Shown one piece after another: positions 1 to 8,783 of a stretch of 64,000 bases of DNA. Source of the stretch: Alphaproteobacteria bacterium (GTDB taxonomy: Bacteria; Pseudomonadota; Alphaproteobacteria; Micavibrionales; Micavibrionaceae); contig JAUHWR010000001.1 in the NCBI GenBank assembly GCA_030427385.1, forward strand, positions 558,001 to 622,000, given 5' to 3'. How positions within the stretch are numbered: the stretch's first letter is position 1; the number at the start of each line of letters is the position of its first letter. The notes beneath the pieces are model-generated. The model made no database searches and was not told the origin of the DNA. It saw only the letters and a program-made list of their open reading frames with translations. Position numbers and translations under genes: made by a program.

Positions 1-446
1 GTCTTTAGATGCCCTACCTCATGTCCCATGATAAAAGGGAGGCTCTTTTGGTTGTTATAATCATCCTTGCCGATTGTTACGATGTTATTCACCATATCTG
101 CAGATGATGAGAAATAAGTGTCTGTTTTGCTGGATAAAATAAGTCTCGGCGTTGTATCCTCTAATTCTGTTTTTTTAACTATACGATTAAAGGCTGATAG
201 GGTTTCTTCGCGATCTGTTTTTGAAAGGGAGTCAGGAAATAAATGTGCGGATGCATTTTTATAGTTTCTTTTTGGCGGGGTGGGTAGCGCCGAGATAGCT
301 ATTGCTATGCTGGTAGAAATTGCCGAAAGCCAAGGGCTAATAAAATATGCTGTGCCGCCAATGGTCATTGCCGCCGATGTTACATATAAGGAAGTTTCGT
401 AAACCTTTTCTTTTACGGGGTGAAAATTCCAGGGCGATTTATTCAT
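1..446 (-). CDS. M48-like membrane metallopeptidase, N-terminal part (runs off left edge)
   Basis: An open minus-strand frame runs from an ATG at 444-446 to the window edge (148 codons visible). It begins MNKSPWNFHPVKEKVYE and has one long or two short hydrophobic segments at about residues 19-53. After a hydrophilic stretch it reaches GHEVGHLK at the edge, an HExxH zinc-binding motif. A Shine-Dalgarno-like AAGGACT lies 5 nt before the ATG. Membrane segments followed by HExxH resemble M48 (HtpX/Ste24-type) peptidases, but the third zinc ligand lies outside the window. The gene points away from dxs, with 83 nt between them, and could be co-transcribed with dxs since both are on the minus strand. 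The family call rests only on the motif and topology. Confidence 0.7.
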   Translation of the reverse strand, partial: MNKSPWNFHPVKEKVYETSLYVTSAAMTIGGTAYFISPWLSAISTSIAIAISALPTPPKRNYKNASAHLFPDSLSKTDREETLSAFNRIVKKTELEDTTPRLILSSKTDTYFSSSADMVNNIVTIGKDDYNNQKSLPFIMGHEVGHLK

Positions 447-529
447 AAAGAGTCCTTAATACTCCGATATTAAGGGGGAGATTACCATTATTTTAAATAG
501 TATGGAAATTTATGGCAGATAATTTAAGG

Positions 530-2497
530 TCAGTCTGCGTTTGATAATGACATTTTTATAATTTCTTTTTCAATTAGCCCTGCATCTTCATACATTTTTT
601 CCGGCGAGTCTTGATCAATAAACGTATCGGGAAGGTGCATGGTTTTGACGCAGCATGTGCCGTTTAATAAGTTTTCACGGGCAAGGAATTCCAAAACATA
701 TGACCCGAAACCACCAATAGAGCCTTCTTCAATGGTGATAAGTCGGGCGTGGGTAGAAACCAAGTTGCGGATCAGGTCTTTATCCAAAGGTTTGGCAAAG
801 CGGGCATCAGCAACGGTACAGGACGTTCCGTCTTTTTCTAATAGATTTTTAGCGGCTTTTAGACATTCTTGCAGGCGGGTGCCATAAGACAGGATGGCGA
901 CGTCGCGTTTATTTGCTTTGGTGTTTTCGTTATTTTGGGGAGAGCTATAGACAATGCGTCCTTTGCCGATATCCAAAATTTTGCCATGTTCGGGGCGGGT
1001 GGCACCGGTGCCATTTCCGCGTGGATATCGGAATGCAATTGGGCCGCTATCATGGGCGGCGGCGGTGGCAATCATATGTTGTAGTTCGGCTTCATCCGCG
1101 GCGGCCATTAAAGTAAAGTTTGGCAAGCATCCAAGATAAGCAATGTCAAATGAGCCTGCATGGGTTGCGCCGTCGGCGCCGACCAAGCCAGCGCGGTCAA
1201 TTGCAAAGCGGACAGGCAGATTTTGAATGGCAACATCATGCACAATTTGGTCATAGGCACGCTGTAGGAACGTGGAATAGATCGCCACAAAGGGTTTATA
1301 TCCCTCCGTTGCCATCCCCGCCGCAAATGTGACGGCATGTTGTTCTGCTATCCCGACATCAAACATACGATTGGGGAATTCCGTGCCAAAAAGATCCATG
1401 CCTGTTCCGTCCGGCATGGCGGCGGTAATACCAACGATTTTGTCATTCTGTTTGGCTTGGGTGATTAATTCTTCGGCAAATACTTTTGTATAAGAAGGTA
1501 GATTAGATTTGACCTTAAACTGCGCGCCGGTTACCACGTCGAATTTTGCAACGCCATGCATTTTATCGGGGGAGGCCTCGGCGGGCTTATAGCCTTTACC
1601 TTTTTGTGTAATGACATGAAGCAAGATCGGGCCGGTTTGATCACGATTGCGTAAATTTCTCAATATAGGGAGGAGATGATCAAGGTTATGTCCATCCACG
1701 GGGCCGATGTAATAAAAACCAAGTTCTTCAAATATCGTGCCGCCGCCGAGTGCTATGCGGGCGGTTTCTTCGGCGCGCTTTGCGGCCTTTTGCAGAGGGG
1801 AGGGAAGGTAGGATGTGAATTTTTTCCCAATTTCCCGTGCCGATAGGTAAGGCTTTGAGGAAACAATGTCGGTTAAATATGTGCTGAGGGCGCCGACGGG
1901 GGGGGCAATTGACATACGGTTATCATTTAAAATTACGATCATATCGGATTTCAGCGCGCCGGCATTATTCATTGCCTCATAAGCCATGCCCGCCGTCATT
2001 GCGCCGTCGCCGATTACTGAGATTACTTTGTTTTTTTTCTGGGATAAATCACGCGCTACGGCCATGCCCAGCCCCGCGGATATGGAAGTCGAGCTGTGCG
2101 CTGCGCCAAATGGGTCATATTCAGATTCGCTGCGTTTGGTGAAACCAGATACACCGCCGCCTTGACGTAGGGTGTGCATTTGATCCTTACGGCCAGTTAA
2201 AATTTTATGGGGATAGCATTGATGACCTACATCCCAAATAAGTTTATCATCAGGTGTATTAAAAACGGCATGCAGAGCCACGGTTAATTCAACTACACCA
2301 AGTCCTGCGCCAAGGTGCCCACCTGTTTTAGAAACGGTGTGAATTAATTCCTGACGTGTTTCCACGGCAAGCTGGGCTAATTGTGTATCGGAGAAATCTC
2401 TAAAATCAGCGGGGCCGTGAATATTATCCAACAAGCGTTTGTTAATATGGGGCGATGGGGGGCAGTTAATTTTTTCATGTGGTTTTGTCTGTGCCAT
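530..2497 (-). CDS. dxs: 1-deoxy-D-xylulose-5-phosphate synthase
   Basis: Thiamine-diphosphate enzyme that condenses pyruvate and glyceraldehyde 3-phosphate to 1-deoxy-D-xylulose 5-phosphate, the first step of the MEP isoprenoid pathway. At 655 residues it has the family's usual length. The thiamine-binding GDG is at 163-165 followed by the NN of EAMNN; HSSTS is at 134-138; the pyrimidine-domain motif [13 protein letters not shown] and the transketolase motif [13 protein letters not shown] are present. The start begins MAQTKPHEK and has no clear Shine-Dalgarno, but no better start is visible. In many alphaproteobacteria dxs follows xseB and ispA directly. Here the same-strand ispA is separated from it by an unknown gene on the other strand, so dxs probably has its own promoter in 2498-2622. 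Confidence 0.97.
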   Translation of the reverse strand: MAQTKPHEKINCPPSPHINKRLLDNIHGPADFRDFSDTQLAQLAVETRQELIHTVSKTGGHLGAGLGVVELTVALHAVFNTPDDKLIWDVGHQCYPHKILTGRKDQMHTLRQGGGVSGFTKRSESEYDPFGAAHSSTSISAGLGMAVARDLSQKKNKVISVIGDGAMTAGMAYEAMNNAGALKSDMIVILNDNRMSIAPPVGALSTYLTDIVSSKPYLSAREIGKKFTSYLPSPLQKAAKRAEETARIALGGGTIFEELGFYYIGPVDGHNLDHLLPILRNLRNRDQTGPILLHVITQKGKGYKPAEASPDKMHGVAKFDVVTGAQFKVKSNLPSYTKVFAEELITQAKQNDKIVGITAAMPDGTGMDLFGTEFPNRMFDVGIAEQHAVTFAAGMATEGYKPFVAIYSTFLQRAYDQIVHDVAIQNLPVRFAIDRAGLVGADGATHAGSFDIAYLGCLPNFTLMAAADEAELQHMIATAAAHDSGPIAFRYPRGNGTGATRPEHGKILDIGKGRIVYSSPQNNENTKANKRDVAILSYGTRLQECLKAAKNLLEKDGTSCTVADARFAKPLDKDLIRNLVSTHARLITIEEGSIGGFGSYVLEFLARENLLNGTCCVKTMHLPDTFIDQDSPEKMYEDAGLIEKEIIKMSLSNAD

Positions 2498-2561
2498 TTA
2501 TGACATTTATCACTTAGCAGTGGACAGACCAAGAAAAAGTTATTTTCATGGCGTCGCAAAA

Positions 2562-2590
2562 TTGACAATATTGTAATATATTAGATAAAA
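2562..2590 (+). promoter_or_regulatory. possible sigma-70 promoter for the 2623 gene
   Basis: A perfect TTGACA lies at 2562-2567. About 15 nt downstream is the AT-rich TAGATAAAA, which is a poor -10 at slightly short spacing. The site is in the divergent gap between dxs and the plus-strand unknown gene. Only the -35 is convincing. Confidence 0.3.
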
Positions 2591-2622
2591 GTATTTTGAG
2601 ATTAACAATTAAATGAGTTTAT

Positions 2623-3168
2623 ATGCCAGACCGAAGTTATTTCCCCGAAGGGTATCAACATTTTATCACCATTCCATATGGAAATGATGTCAATGAAATA
2701 TTGAGAAATACGTGGGAGGCGGCAACTTGCCAAAATGCGGTTGATGCCGCAAACATAGATTACAAGTCAGGAAGAACGCCCAACGGACAAGTCTTTGCGT
2801 TTACTTCGGCGACAGATAAGGCAATTATTGAAGCGCAAATTGCTAAAACTCCGGAATTTGAGGGAAATTTACAGCATGTTGAAAAATTTCATAAATCCGC
2901 AAGTCCTTTATATATACAGGCATGGCAGGAAGTTGTTCGTGAACATATGTACGATAAGGGACATAAATGTAATGTTACGGACGTCACAACGGATAATCAG
3001 GTCGTAGTAATTTTTGCAAATGAAGACTCTCAGCAGGCCTTTGAAAATGCCGATCGCGATAATGTTTTTATTGAGTTTGCCATTAACCGTCAACAAAAGT
3101 TAGAGCGTGATGAAGCGCTTAATCGTATACCGGTAGGTGATACTTTTATACAAAAAGTATCTGTTTAG
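2623..3168 (+). CDS. hypothetical protein, 181 aa
   Basis: I do not recognise this family. The product is 181 residues, soluble, with no signal peptide or membrane segment. It starts MPDRSYFPEGYQHF and has two cysteines (in TCQNA and KCNV). The middle is rich in helix-forming charged residues, and the C-terminal third (VVVIFANEDSQQAF, then NVFIEFAINRQQKL) looks like an alternating beta/helix fold. No clear Shine-Dalgarno precedes the ATG. The gene is alone on the plus strand between dxs and ispA, both minus strand, and breaks what is usually one operon. That suggests a later insertion or local rearrangement. Its reading frame is long and uninterrupted, so it is probably a real gene. Confidence 0.7.
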   Translation: MPDRSYFPEGYQHFITIPYGNDVNEILRNTWEAATCQNAVDAANIDYKSGRTPNGQVFAFTSATDKAIIEAQIAKTPEFEGNLQHVEKFHKSASPLYIQAWQEVVREHMYDKGHKCNVTDVTTDNQVVVIFANEDSQQAFENADRDNVFIEFAINRQQKLERDEALNRIPVGDTFIQKVSV

Positions 3169-3282
3169 TTTTTTTAATAATTTCAGCGATATAACTTCCC
3201 ACTTTAATGTGGGCGGAGACGAAGTAGGAACTGAAGATAAAGATCAGAATTCCAGTATGATTTTATGTCGATAAAATAAAAA

Positions 3283-4194
3283 TCAGGCGCGGCGGCTCAG
3301 AACATAAAGAGCGAGTTCTTTTAGCATTTCGGCGCGCTTACCTTCAAATACTTTCAAGTGACGAATTGCCTGATGGACCAACATTTCCGCGCGCATCTTT
3401 GCTTGTTCTTTGCCCATCGCGGATACGAAGGTGGCTTTTCCGGCGTCCTCATCCTGATTCGCAGGTTTGCCGAGCAGGACTTCATCGCCTTCAACATCCA
3501 AAACATCATCGGTAACCTGAAATGCTGCGCCTAGATCATGGGCGTAATTCATCATGGCTTTGCGGTGCGCAGGGTCGGCTTTGCCTAAAATGGCGCCGGC
3601 CTCACAGGCAAATGCCATTAATTTTCCGGTTTTCATGCGTTGCAGACGGGAAATCGTGCCGAGGTCAAAATCTTCGGTTTCTGCCATTAAATCAAGCATT
3701 TGACCGCCAACCATGCCATGGCCGCCCGCCGCCTTTGCCAGACACGAAACCAATTCACAGCGCACGCGCGGATCGGCGTGCGTATCCGGGCTCGCCAAGA
3801 TTTCAAATGCGAGCGTAAGTAAGGCATCGCCCGCCAAGATGGCGGTGGCTTCGTCATATTCGGTATGAACAGATGGCTTTCCGCGGCGCAAATCAGAATT
3901 ATCCATTGCCGGAAGGTCATCATGAATAAGGGAATAGCTGTGGAGCATTTCCAATGCTGCGGCCACGCGGCGCGAACAGTTTTCATCAACTTTAAATAAA
4001 GCCGCGCAATGCATCACCATAAAGGCACGCAGACGTTTCCCACCGTTTAAAGTGCCATAACGCATGGCTTCGTATAAATGTGCCTCAGGTAAATCAGTTT
4101 CGGGGAGTAGACGCTCAATGGTTTTATTGACCTTAGCAACCACATCATCCATGGCATCTTTTAATTCTTCATTGGCTTTACGGGGAGAGGGCAT
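3283..4194 (-). CDS. ispA: farnesyl (geranyl-type) diphosphate synthase
   Basis: Trans-prenyltransferase that condenses isopentenyl diphosphate with allylic diphosphates to make C15 farnesyl diphosphate for ubiquinone and undecaprenyl carriers. Of 303 residues, usual for IspA. The first aspartate-rich motif DDLPAMD is at 92-98 followed by RRGKPSVH; GGKRLR is at 51-56; the second motif DDVLD is at 229-233. The exact chain length (C10, C15 or C20) cannot be read with certainty, but context with xseB and dxs favours farnesyl. It lies 164 nt downstream of xseB on the same strand. The Shine-Dalgarno is weak, and the start MPSPRKANEE is the only one that keeps the normal N-terminal helix. Confidence 0.95.
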   Translation of the reverse strand: MPSPRKANEELKDAMDDVVAKVNKTIERLLPETDLPEAHLYEAMRYGTLNGGKRLRAFMVMHCAALFKVDENCSRRVAAALEMLHSYSLIHDDLPAMDNSDLRRGKPSVHTEYDEATAILAGDALLTLAFEILASPDTHADPRVRCELVSCLAKAAGGHGMVGGQMLDLMAETEDFDLGTISRLQRMKTGKLMAFACEAGAILGKADPAHRKAMMNYAHDLGAAFQVTDDVLDVEGDEVLLGKPANQDEDAGKATFVSAMGKEQAKMRAEMLVHQAIRHLKVFEGKRAEMLKELALYVLSRRA

Positions 4195-4358
4195 AAACTA
4201 TCAATCCAATTTTCTTATTATAAGCCATAGCATTATGCCGCATTCTTCAAAATCAGCAAGAGAAAGATGAAAGTATTGTAAATTGAAAATGCGCTTTAAG
4301 CCTATTATCGTAATGGTTACATAGCGAAACAAAAGCTAAAACTATGGTTAGTACAAGT

Positions 4359-4601
4359 TTATTCTTCTGAAAATGGCTGCATTGTAGCGTTGCCATCTTG
4401 AGCGATGGAGATTTTCTCTATTTTCATTTGGGCGTCGGCGAGTTTCTTTTCGCAATGTTTTTTCAAATTTACACCGCGCTCATAGGTTTGGATAGATTCA
4501 TGCAAGGGGGCGGCGCCGCTCTCTAAGGCATGGACGATTTTTTCAAGCTCGGCAAGGGCGGCTTCAAAGGATAAGGACTCTATCGGGGCGGTTTGTGTCA
4601 T
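4359..4601 (-). CDS. xseB: exodeoxyribonuclease VII small subunit
   Basis: Small subunit of exonuclease VII, which with XseA degrades single-stranded DNA to oligonucleotides. Eighty residues, typical length. The family helix is visible as SFEAALAELEKIVHALESG, then YERGVNLKKHCEKKL. It is first in the xseB-ispA pair on the minus strand and divergent from the ZntB-like gene, with 76 nt for both promoters. XseA is not in the window. Confidence 0.93.
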   Translation of the reverse strand: MTQTAPIESLSFEAALAELEKIVHALESGAAPLHESIQTYERGVNLKKHCEKKLADAQMKIEKISIAQDGNATMQPFSEE

Positions 4602-4677
4602 GAGGATGACTATAGCGTGGGACGAAGTAAAGGAAAAGAGGCTTTGCCATTTTTATCACTCATGAGAAACTGTAAAT

Positions 4678-5655
4678 ATGACAGAACAAGACATGATACT
4701 TTTTTCAATGGAATTTGATGGCAAAGGCGGCGGAAAAGCGCTGCATGGGGATGCCATTCAGAAGCTATTGAAAGATAAGAAGTTGGCATGGGTACATTTG
4801 GATGCCAATCATGCAGGCACACGCGGATGGTTAGAGGAAAATGTTAGCTATCTGGATCATATTATTCTGGATGCGTTATTGGCAAAGGAAACCCGCCCGC
4901 GTTTGGTGGAGTTTGAGGAAGGTGTGCTGTTAATTTTACGTGGGGTGAATTTGAACGAAAATGCCGATCCTGAGGATATGATTTCGTTGCGGATATGGAT
5001 TGACCCCCACCGCATTATTACGATGCGCCGCCGTAATTTAAAGGCGATTGAAGATATTAAGTTCAAGTTGGAAGAAGGGCGCGGCCCGAAAAATTCAGGG
5101 GAATTTTTAACCAATTTATCTATCCGTTTATTTGAGCGAATGGAGCCGGTGATATTGGATTTGAATGAGCGCATCGATGATATTGAAGAGCGCATTTTGG
5201 ATGCGCCGGATATTAATGAGCGGGGGGAAATTATTGATCTACGTAAAACCGCGATCATTCTGCGTCGTTATATGATGCCGCAGAAGGATGTTATGTCATC
5301 TTTAAAAAATTCAGAGCAAGGTTGGCTTGATTCCGTAGATAGACGAAAGTTTCAAGAGGCTCAGGATCGCTTGGTTCGTTATATTGAGGATCTGGACATG
5401 GTGCGGGAGCGGGCGCAGATTGTGAAAGATGAACTGGCGAATATGTTGGCGGATAAGTTGAATAAGAATATGTATGTGTTATCGGTGATTGCCGCGATAT
5501 TCCTACCGCTCGGGTTCTTAACGGGGATGTTCGGGATTAATATCGGCGGCATGCCGGGAGTGGATAACCCCTATTCATTTGGTATTTTCACGATTGCATT
5601 AATTGTTATCGTGATCTTACAGATACTATTATTTAAGAAGATGAAGTGGTTTTAG
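4678..5655 (+). CDS. CorA/ZntB-family divalent metal transporter
   Basis: Pentameric inner-membrane metal channel or transporter, 325 residues. The long cytoplasmic N-terminal domain has the usual charged helices (about residues 130-255). Two transmembrane helices close the C-terminus: about 263-283, leading into GMFGINIGGMPG, and about 296-316, ending LLFKKMKWF. The family GxN signature reads GIN and is followed by GGMPG. This resembles ZntB, a zinc transporter, more than CorA, whose signature is GMN. Substrate is therefore inferred as zinc or a similar metal. Its stop overlaps by 4 nt the stop of the convergent secreted protein. Confidence 0.88.
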   Translation: MTEQDMILFSMEFDGKGGGKALHGDAIQKLLKDKKLAWVHLDANHAGTRGWLEENVSYLDHIILDALLAKETRPRLVEFEEGVLLILRGVNLNENADPEDMISLRIWIDPHRIITMRRRNLKAIEDIKFKLEEGRGPKNSGEFLTNLSIRLFERMEPVILDLNERIDDIEERILDAPDINERGEIIDLRKTAIILRRYMMPQKDVMSSLKNSEQGWLDSVDRRKFQEAQDRLVRYIEDLDMVRERAQIVKDELANMLADKLNKNMYVLSVIAAIFLPLGFLTGMFGINIGGMPGVDNPYSFGIFTIALIVIVILQILLFKKMKWF

Positions 5656-6311
5656 CCGGCAAAATCATAGATGTATTCATCGGTAACAATAAATCTATAT
5701 GAATCTTCATCTACATTCTTTTGTATATCTTCATCACTATTTTGTCTATTTCTTATACCATTGATAATGTGGGCGGTTATAGGAGGTAGGAGAGTAAATA
5801 TATATTCTAATGAGTTGACCTTATAATCAGCGGAATATTTATCTTCACAAAATTTTTCTGCGCTCTCTAATTCACTTAAATCAAAATCCGGCACAGTTGA
5901 TGCTGCGTCACGAATAGGTTCATAAACGCCCTTATTAACTAAATTACAAGAGAGGCTATTAACATATAGTCTATGGGTTGACGGAATTAGTGCCGCCATT
6001 GTAACGCCTTTAAATGTCAATGTGGGGTCTTCTCTAAGAGGGGTTTGAATTTCTTCAAAAAGTTGGAGGCTTAAGTTAGAAATGTTGGCAGGCGTGATTG
6101 ATTGAAAAAATTTATGTTCTGAACGGTACTGTAAGTAGCTACTTATGAATTCCGGGGAAGTTGGTCTTACAAAGTTTAATAAATCTAAGTCGCCATACCC
6201 AATTGGCACAGTTGTTTTTATTTGGTTCTCTTCTGCAATGCTAGTGTTTGAAAGCGTAAGCGCCATGCTAAACGCCGCGGCACACACGCCCAGTGTTTTA
6301 TTAATAGTCAT
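5652..6311 (-). CDS. secreted hypothetical protein, 219 aa
   Basis: Family not recognised. It begins MTINKTLGVCAAAFSMALTL and has a classical Sec signal peptide with probable cleavage after SNTSIA (about residue 26). The mature part is about 193 residues, soluble, with two cysteines (in LSCNL and KFCEDK) that could form a disulfide. The N-terminal mature half mentions no motif I know; the C-terminal half is acidic. A good Shine-Dalgarno AGGGA lies 6 nt before the ATG. It lies downstream of the patatin gene on the same strand (63 nt) and may be part of that transcript, with a role in the envelope. Confidence 0.75.
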   Translation of the reverse strand: MTINKTLGVCAAAFSMALTLSNTSIAEENQIKTTVPIGYGDLDLLNFVRPTSPEFISSYLQYRSEHKFFQSITPANISNLSLQLFEEIQTPLREDPTLTFKGVTMAALIPSTHRLYVNSLSCNLVNKGVYEPIRDAASTVPDFDLSELESAEKFCEDKYSADYKVNSLEYIFTLLPPITAHIINGIRNRQNSDEDIQKNVDEDSYRFIVTDEYIYDFAG

Positions 6312-6374
6312 GATTGTCCCTGCTAATTATTTTTATTATTATGGAACCATATACCATGCTTTATTTACATGCAA

Positions 6375-7421
6375 TTATAAATATTCCGCATGGATGTCGA
6401 TTGTTGATTCGTTGCCGATTTTATCGAAATTCTTATGTAGCCATGCTTTGGCATGTTTACGCCCGCGGTTTTTTAAATCAGTCAGAAAATCCCAATCGGA
6501 AGAGAATTTGGTACTAACATCAAAGTCCTGCATGTCTTGATCGGCGCGGATGGCGTGCATGCGGATGGCTTTAAGATTGTCCTTATATTCATCTTTTAAC
6601 CAATCTTGATGGATCAGCTTTTGTACAAATGAGATGGCGCGCATTTCCTTTACCAGAGACGCATTAAAGGTGATTTCGTTCAGGCGATTCATGATTTCGG
6701 CGGCAGAGTTCGGGATTTGTTTGCGCTCCATGGGGTTAATATGCACCACTAGAAAATCACGCGTTACGGTTTTGTATATGAGGGGGTAAAGTGCGGGATT
6801 GCCGGTATAGCCGCCGTCCCAGTATGACTCGCCGTCAATTTCAACCGCTTGAAATAAAAACGGCAAACAGGCCGAGGCCAAAACGGCATCTGATGTTAGG
6901 GTTTCATTCGTGAAAATATGCGGGTTGCCGGTGCGGACATTGGTGGCGCAAACAAACATTTTGGTATCTTTGCAATGATCTAATTCCTCGAAATTAACAT
7001 GTTTTTCTAGTATGTCTTTGAGGGGGTTAAAGTTTGCCGGATTAAATTGATAGGGGGAAAACGTACGGGTTATTGTATCAAACAAGCTATATGTTAGCGC
7101 CTGTATTGGGGCAATTCCCCAAAATTCGGAAAAAAACGGCGATTTTTTTACTGGGCTGAGGAAAGCGCCATATCGGGAAACATCCCACCAAAAGTCTTCC
7201 ATGGCTTTGCGTGCCTGATCGGGGCCGCCTTTCATCATGCCGTAGGAATAGACAACAGCATTCATGGCGCCGGCTGATGTGCCGCTCATTCCATCAATAT
7301 TGATGCGTCCATCTTCGGCAAGGTAATCAAGAATTCCCCATGCATAAGCGCCGTGCGCGCCGCCGCCTTGTAAAGCAATATTCAGGTGTTTGGAGACAGG
7401 TTTTTTAGGTGCAGCGCTCAT
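6375..7421 (-). CDS. patatin-like phospholipase
   Basis: Predicted serine lipid acyl hydrolase of the PNPLA family, 348 residues. The oxyanion-hole glycine motif GGGAHGAYAWG is at 19-29. The nucleophile elbow GTSAG is at 47-51 (Ser49). The catalytic Asp is in DGGYTGNP (Asp201). All dyad elements are present, so it is probably active. No signal peptide is visible, so it acts in the cytosol or is exported by another route. Its ATG overlaps the stop of the upstream secreted-protein gene by 4 nt (ATGA), which indicates translational coupling in an operon. Substrate is unknown. Confidence 0.93.
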   Translation of the reverse strand: MSAAPKKPVSKHLNIALQGGGAHGAYAWGILDYLAEDGRINIDGMSGTSAGAMNAVVYSYGMMKGGPDQARKAMEDFWWDVSRYGAFLSPVKKSPFFSEFWGIAPIQALTYSLFDTITRTFSPYQFNPANFNPLKDILEKHVNFEELDHCKDTKMFVCATNVRTGNPHIFTNETLTSDAVLASACLPFLFQAVEIDGESYWDGGYTGNPALYPLIYKTVTRDFLVVHINPMERKQIPNSAAEIMNRLNEITFNASLVKEMRAISFVQKLIHQDWLKDEYKDNLKAIRMHAIRADQDMQDFDVSTKFSSDWDFLTDLKNRGRKHAKAWLHKNFDKIGNESTIDIHAEYL

Positions 7422-7867
7422 TCTACTTGCGCGGTGATGCAGGATTCGGGGCTTAAGACCTGAACGTCAGAGAGCCATAGCCCTAAAGTTTGATCATTAT
7501 CTGATAGTTTCGCGCGTCCTTGAACGCATTGACCTTCCAATGTTTTTTCCAATGTAGGATCCTTAAAGGTGACGAATTCATCTTTTAATTGATAAAAAAT
7601 ATCTTGGTTTTTAATATCGCAATTATATCCTTGCGAAAATACTTTTGAAGCGGCTTCGTCGGTATCGTTTAGGTAGTTTTGTTCAATTATATATAAAGTG
7701 GCATCATTAAAAGTCTTAACTTCTCCGGTTTGTTCGGTGCGTTGACTGCTATCTTTTACAATGCCTTTGACGATGCATTCAGGGGAAGAAAAAACAGGTA
7801 CGGCATAAGCTGTACTAGCGGTAATGAGTATTCCGCATGTTATGAGGGATAATGTAAAGTTTTTCAT
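7418..7867 (-). CDS. secreted hypothetical protein, 149 aa
   Basis: Family not recognised. A clear signal peptide starts MKNFTLSLITCGILITAS, with probable cleavage after AYA (residue 22), leaving about 127 residues in the periplasm. Four mature cysteines (SPECIV, GYNCDI, GQCVQG, ESCITA) suggest two disulfides. The ATG is preceded by AGGAG at 7 nt. It is the first gene of a coupled pair with the patatin-like phospholipase, so it may be a partner or be expressed with it for envelope lipid work. That link is inference from position only. Confidence 0.8.
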   Translation of the reverse strand: MKNFTLSLITCGILITASTAYAVPVFSSPECIVKGIVKDSSQRTEQTGEVKTFNDATLYIIEQNYLNDTDEAASKVFSQGYNCDIKNQDIFYQLKDEFVTFKDPTLEKTLEGQCVQGRAKLSDNDQTLGLWLSDVQVLSPESCITAQVE

Positions 7868-7890
7868 TGAAAAGCTCCTGCTTAGACTGA

Positions 7891-8679
7891 TTATGCCGCT
7901 GTCCAGCCACCATCAACGGTGATGTGCGATCCTGTCATGTTGTCGGCGGCAGATGAGCATAAAAATAGCGCAATATCCGCAATTTGTCCAACGGTTACAA
8001 ATTCGCGAGTATATTGTGCCTTTAAAATCACATCGTTTTTAGCTTGTTCTTCGGTGATGCCGCGCGCCTTTGCGGTATCGGCAATTTGTCCCGTCACCAA
8101 CGGTGTTTCCACATATCCGGGGCAAATGGCATTAATGCGAATGCCATGTTCAGCGGTTTCAAGTCCAATAGACTTCGTAAAGCCCATGATGCCGTGTTTT
8201 GCCGCAACATAGGCGGATTTAAATGGGGAGGCCACCAATCCATGTGCCGATGCGATATTAATAATACGTCCCCAGCCTTGTTCCTTCATCAGGGGGACAA
8301 TATAATGCGTGGTGTAAAAGGCGGCCGAAAGATTAATGGCAATAATTGCTTCCCATTTCTTTGGGGGGAAATCCTCGACCTTTTCCACATGCTGAATGCC
8401 GGCATTATTCACCAAAATATCAATTGAGCCAAACGTCTCCTTGGCGCCTTTAATCATCGCCTCAATTTCATCGGGTTTCGTCATATCCGCGCCGTTATAG
8501 ACGGCTTTAATGCCGTGGCTTTCCAATTCTTTACGGCAGGATTCGATCTCATCTCTATCCCCAAAACCGTTCATGACGATGTTAACGCCATGTTTTGCAA
8601 AATTTTGTGCGATGCCAAGGCCGATGCCACTGGTGGAGCCTGTGATGAGAGCGGTTTTTCCTTTTAGATGATGTGACAT
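7891..8679 (-). CDS. bdhA: 3-hydroxybutyrate dehydrogenase (short-chain dehydrogenase)
   Basis: NAD-dependent oxidation of D-3-hydroxybutyrate to acetoacetate, used when polyhydroxybutyrate or ketone bodies are consumed. The chosen start (MSHHLKGK, 262 residues) has AAGGAG 7 nt upstream; an ATG two codons earlier is too close to that site. TGSTSGIG is at 13-20, NNAG at 91-94, the catalytic Ser144, Tyr157 and Lys161 are present, and the protein ends DGGWTAA as bdhA products do. It is divergent from purK and only 23 nt from the secreted-protein gene downstream. Other short-chain dehydrogenases are possible, but length and tail match this family closely. Confidence 0.9.
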   Translation of the reverse strand: MSHHLKGKTALITGSTSGIGLGIAQNFAKHGVNIVMNGFGDRDEIESCRKELESHGIKAVYNGADMTKPDEIEAMIKGAKETFGSIDILVNNAGIQHVEKVEDFPPKKWEAIIAINLSAAFYTTHYIVPLMKEQGWGRIINIASAHGLVASPFKSAYVAAKHGIMGFTKSIGLETAEHGIRINAICPGYVETPLVTGQIADTAKARGITEEQAKNDVILKAQYTREFVTVGQIADIALFLCSSAADNMTGSHITVDGGWTAA

Positions 8680-8783
8680 GAGCATTCTCCTTTATCTACT
8701 GGCGCTTTTTATATATTAGTAATCTATCTTGCGTGGATGTAAGAGCAAGGAAATATTTTGAAATAACGTTTCAGAGGTCATAA

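Noticed and set aside
3199-3214. CCCAC/GTGGG hairpin between the 2623 gene and ispA as a terminator
   Set aside because: Only a 5-bp stem with no T run on either strand.
4857-5258. A 133-codon minus-strand open frame inside the ZntB-like gene
   Set aside because: Ser/Arg-rich mirror of the coding strand; the plus-strand gene has clear family motifs.
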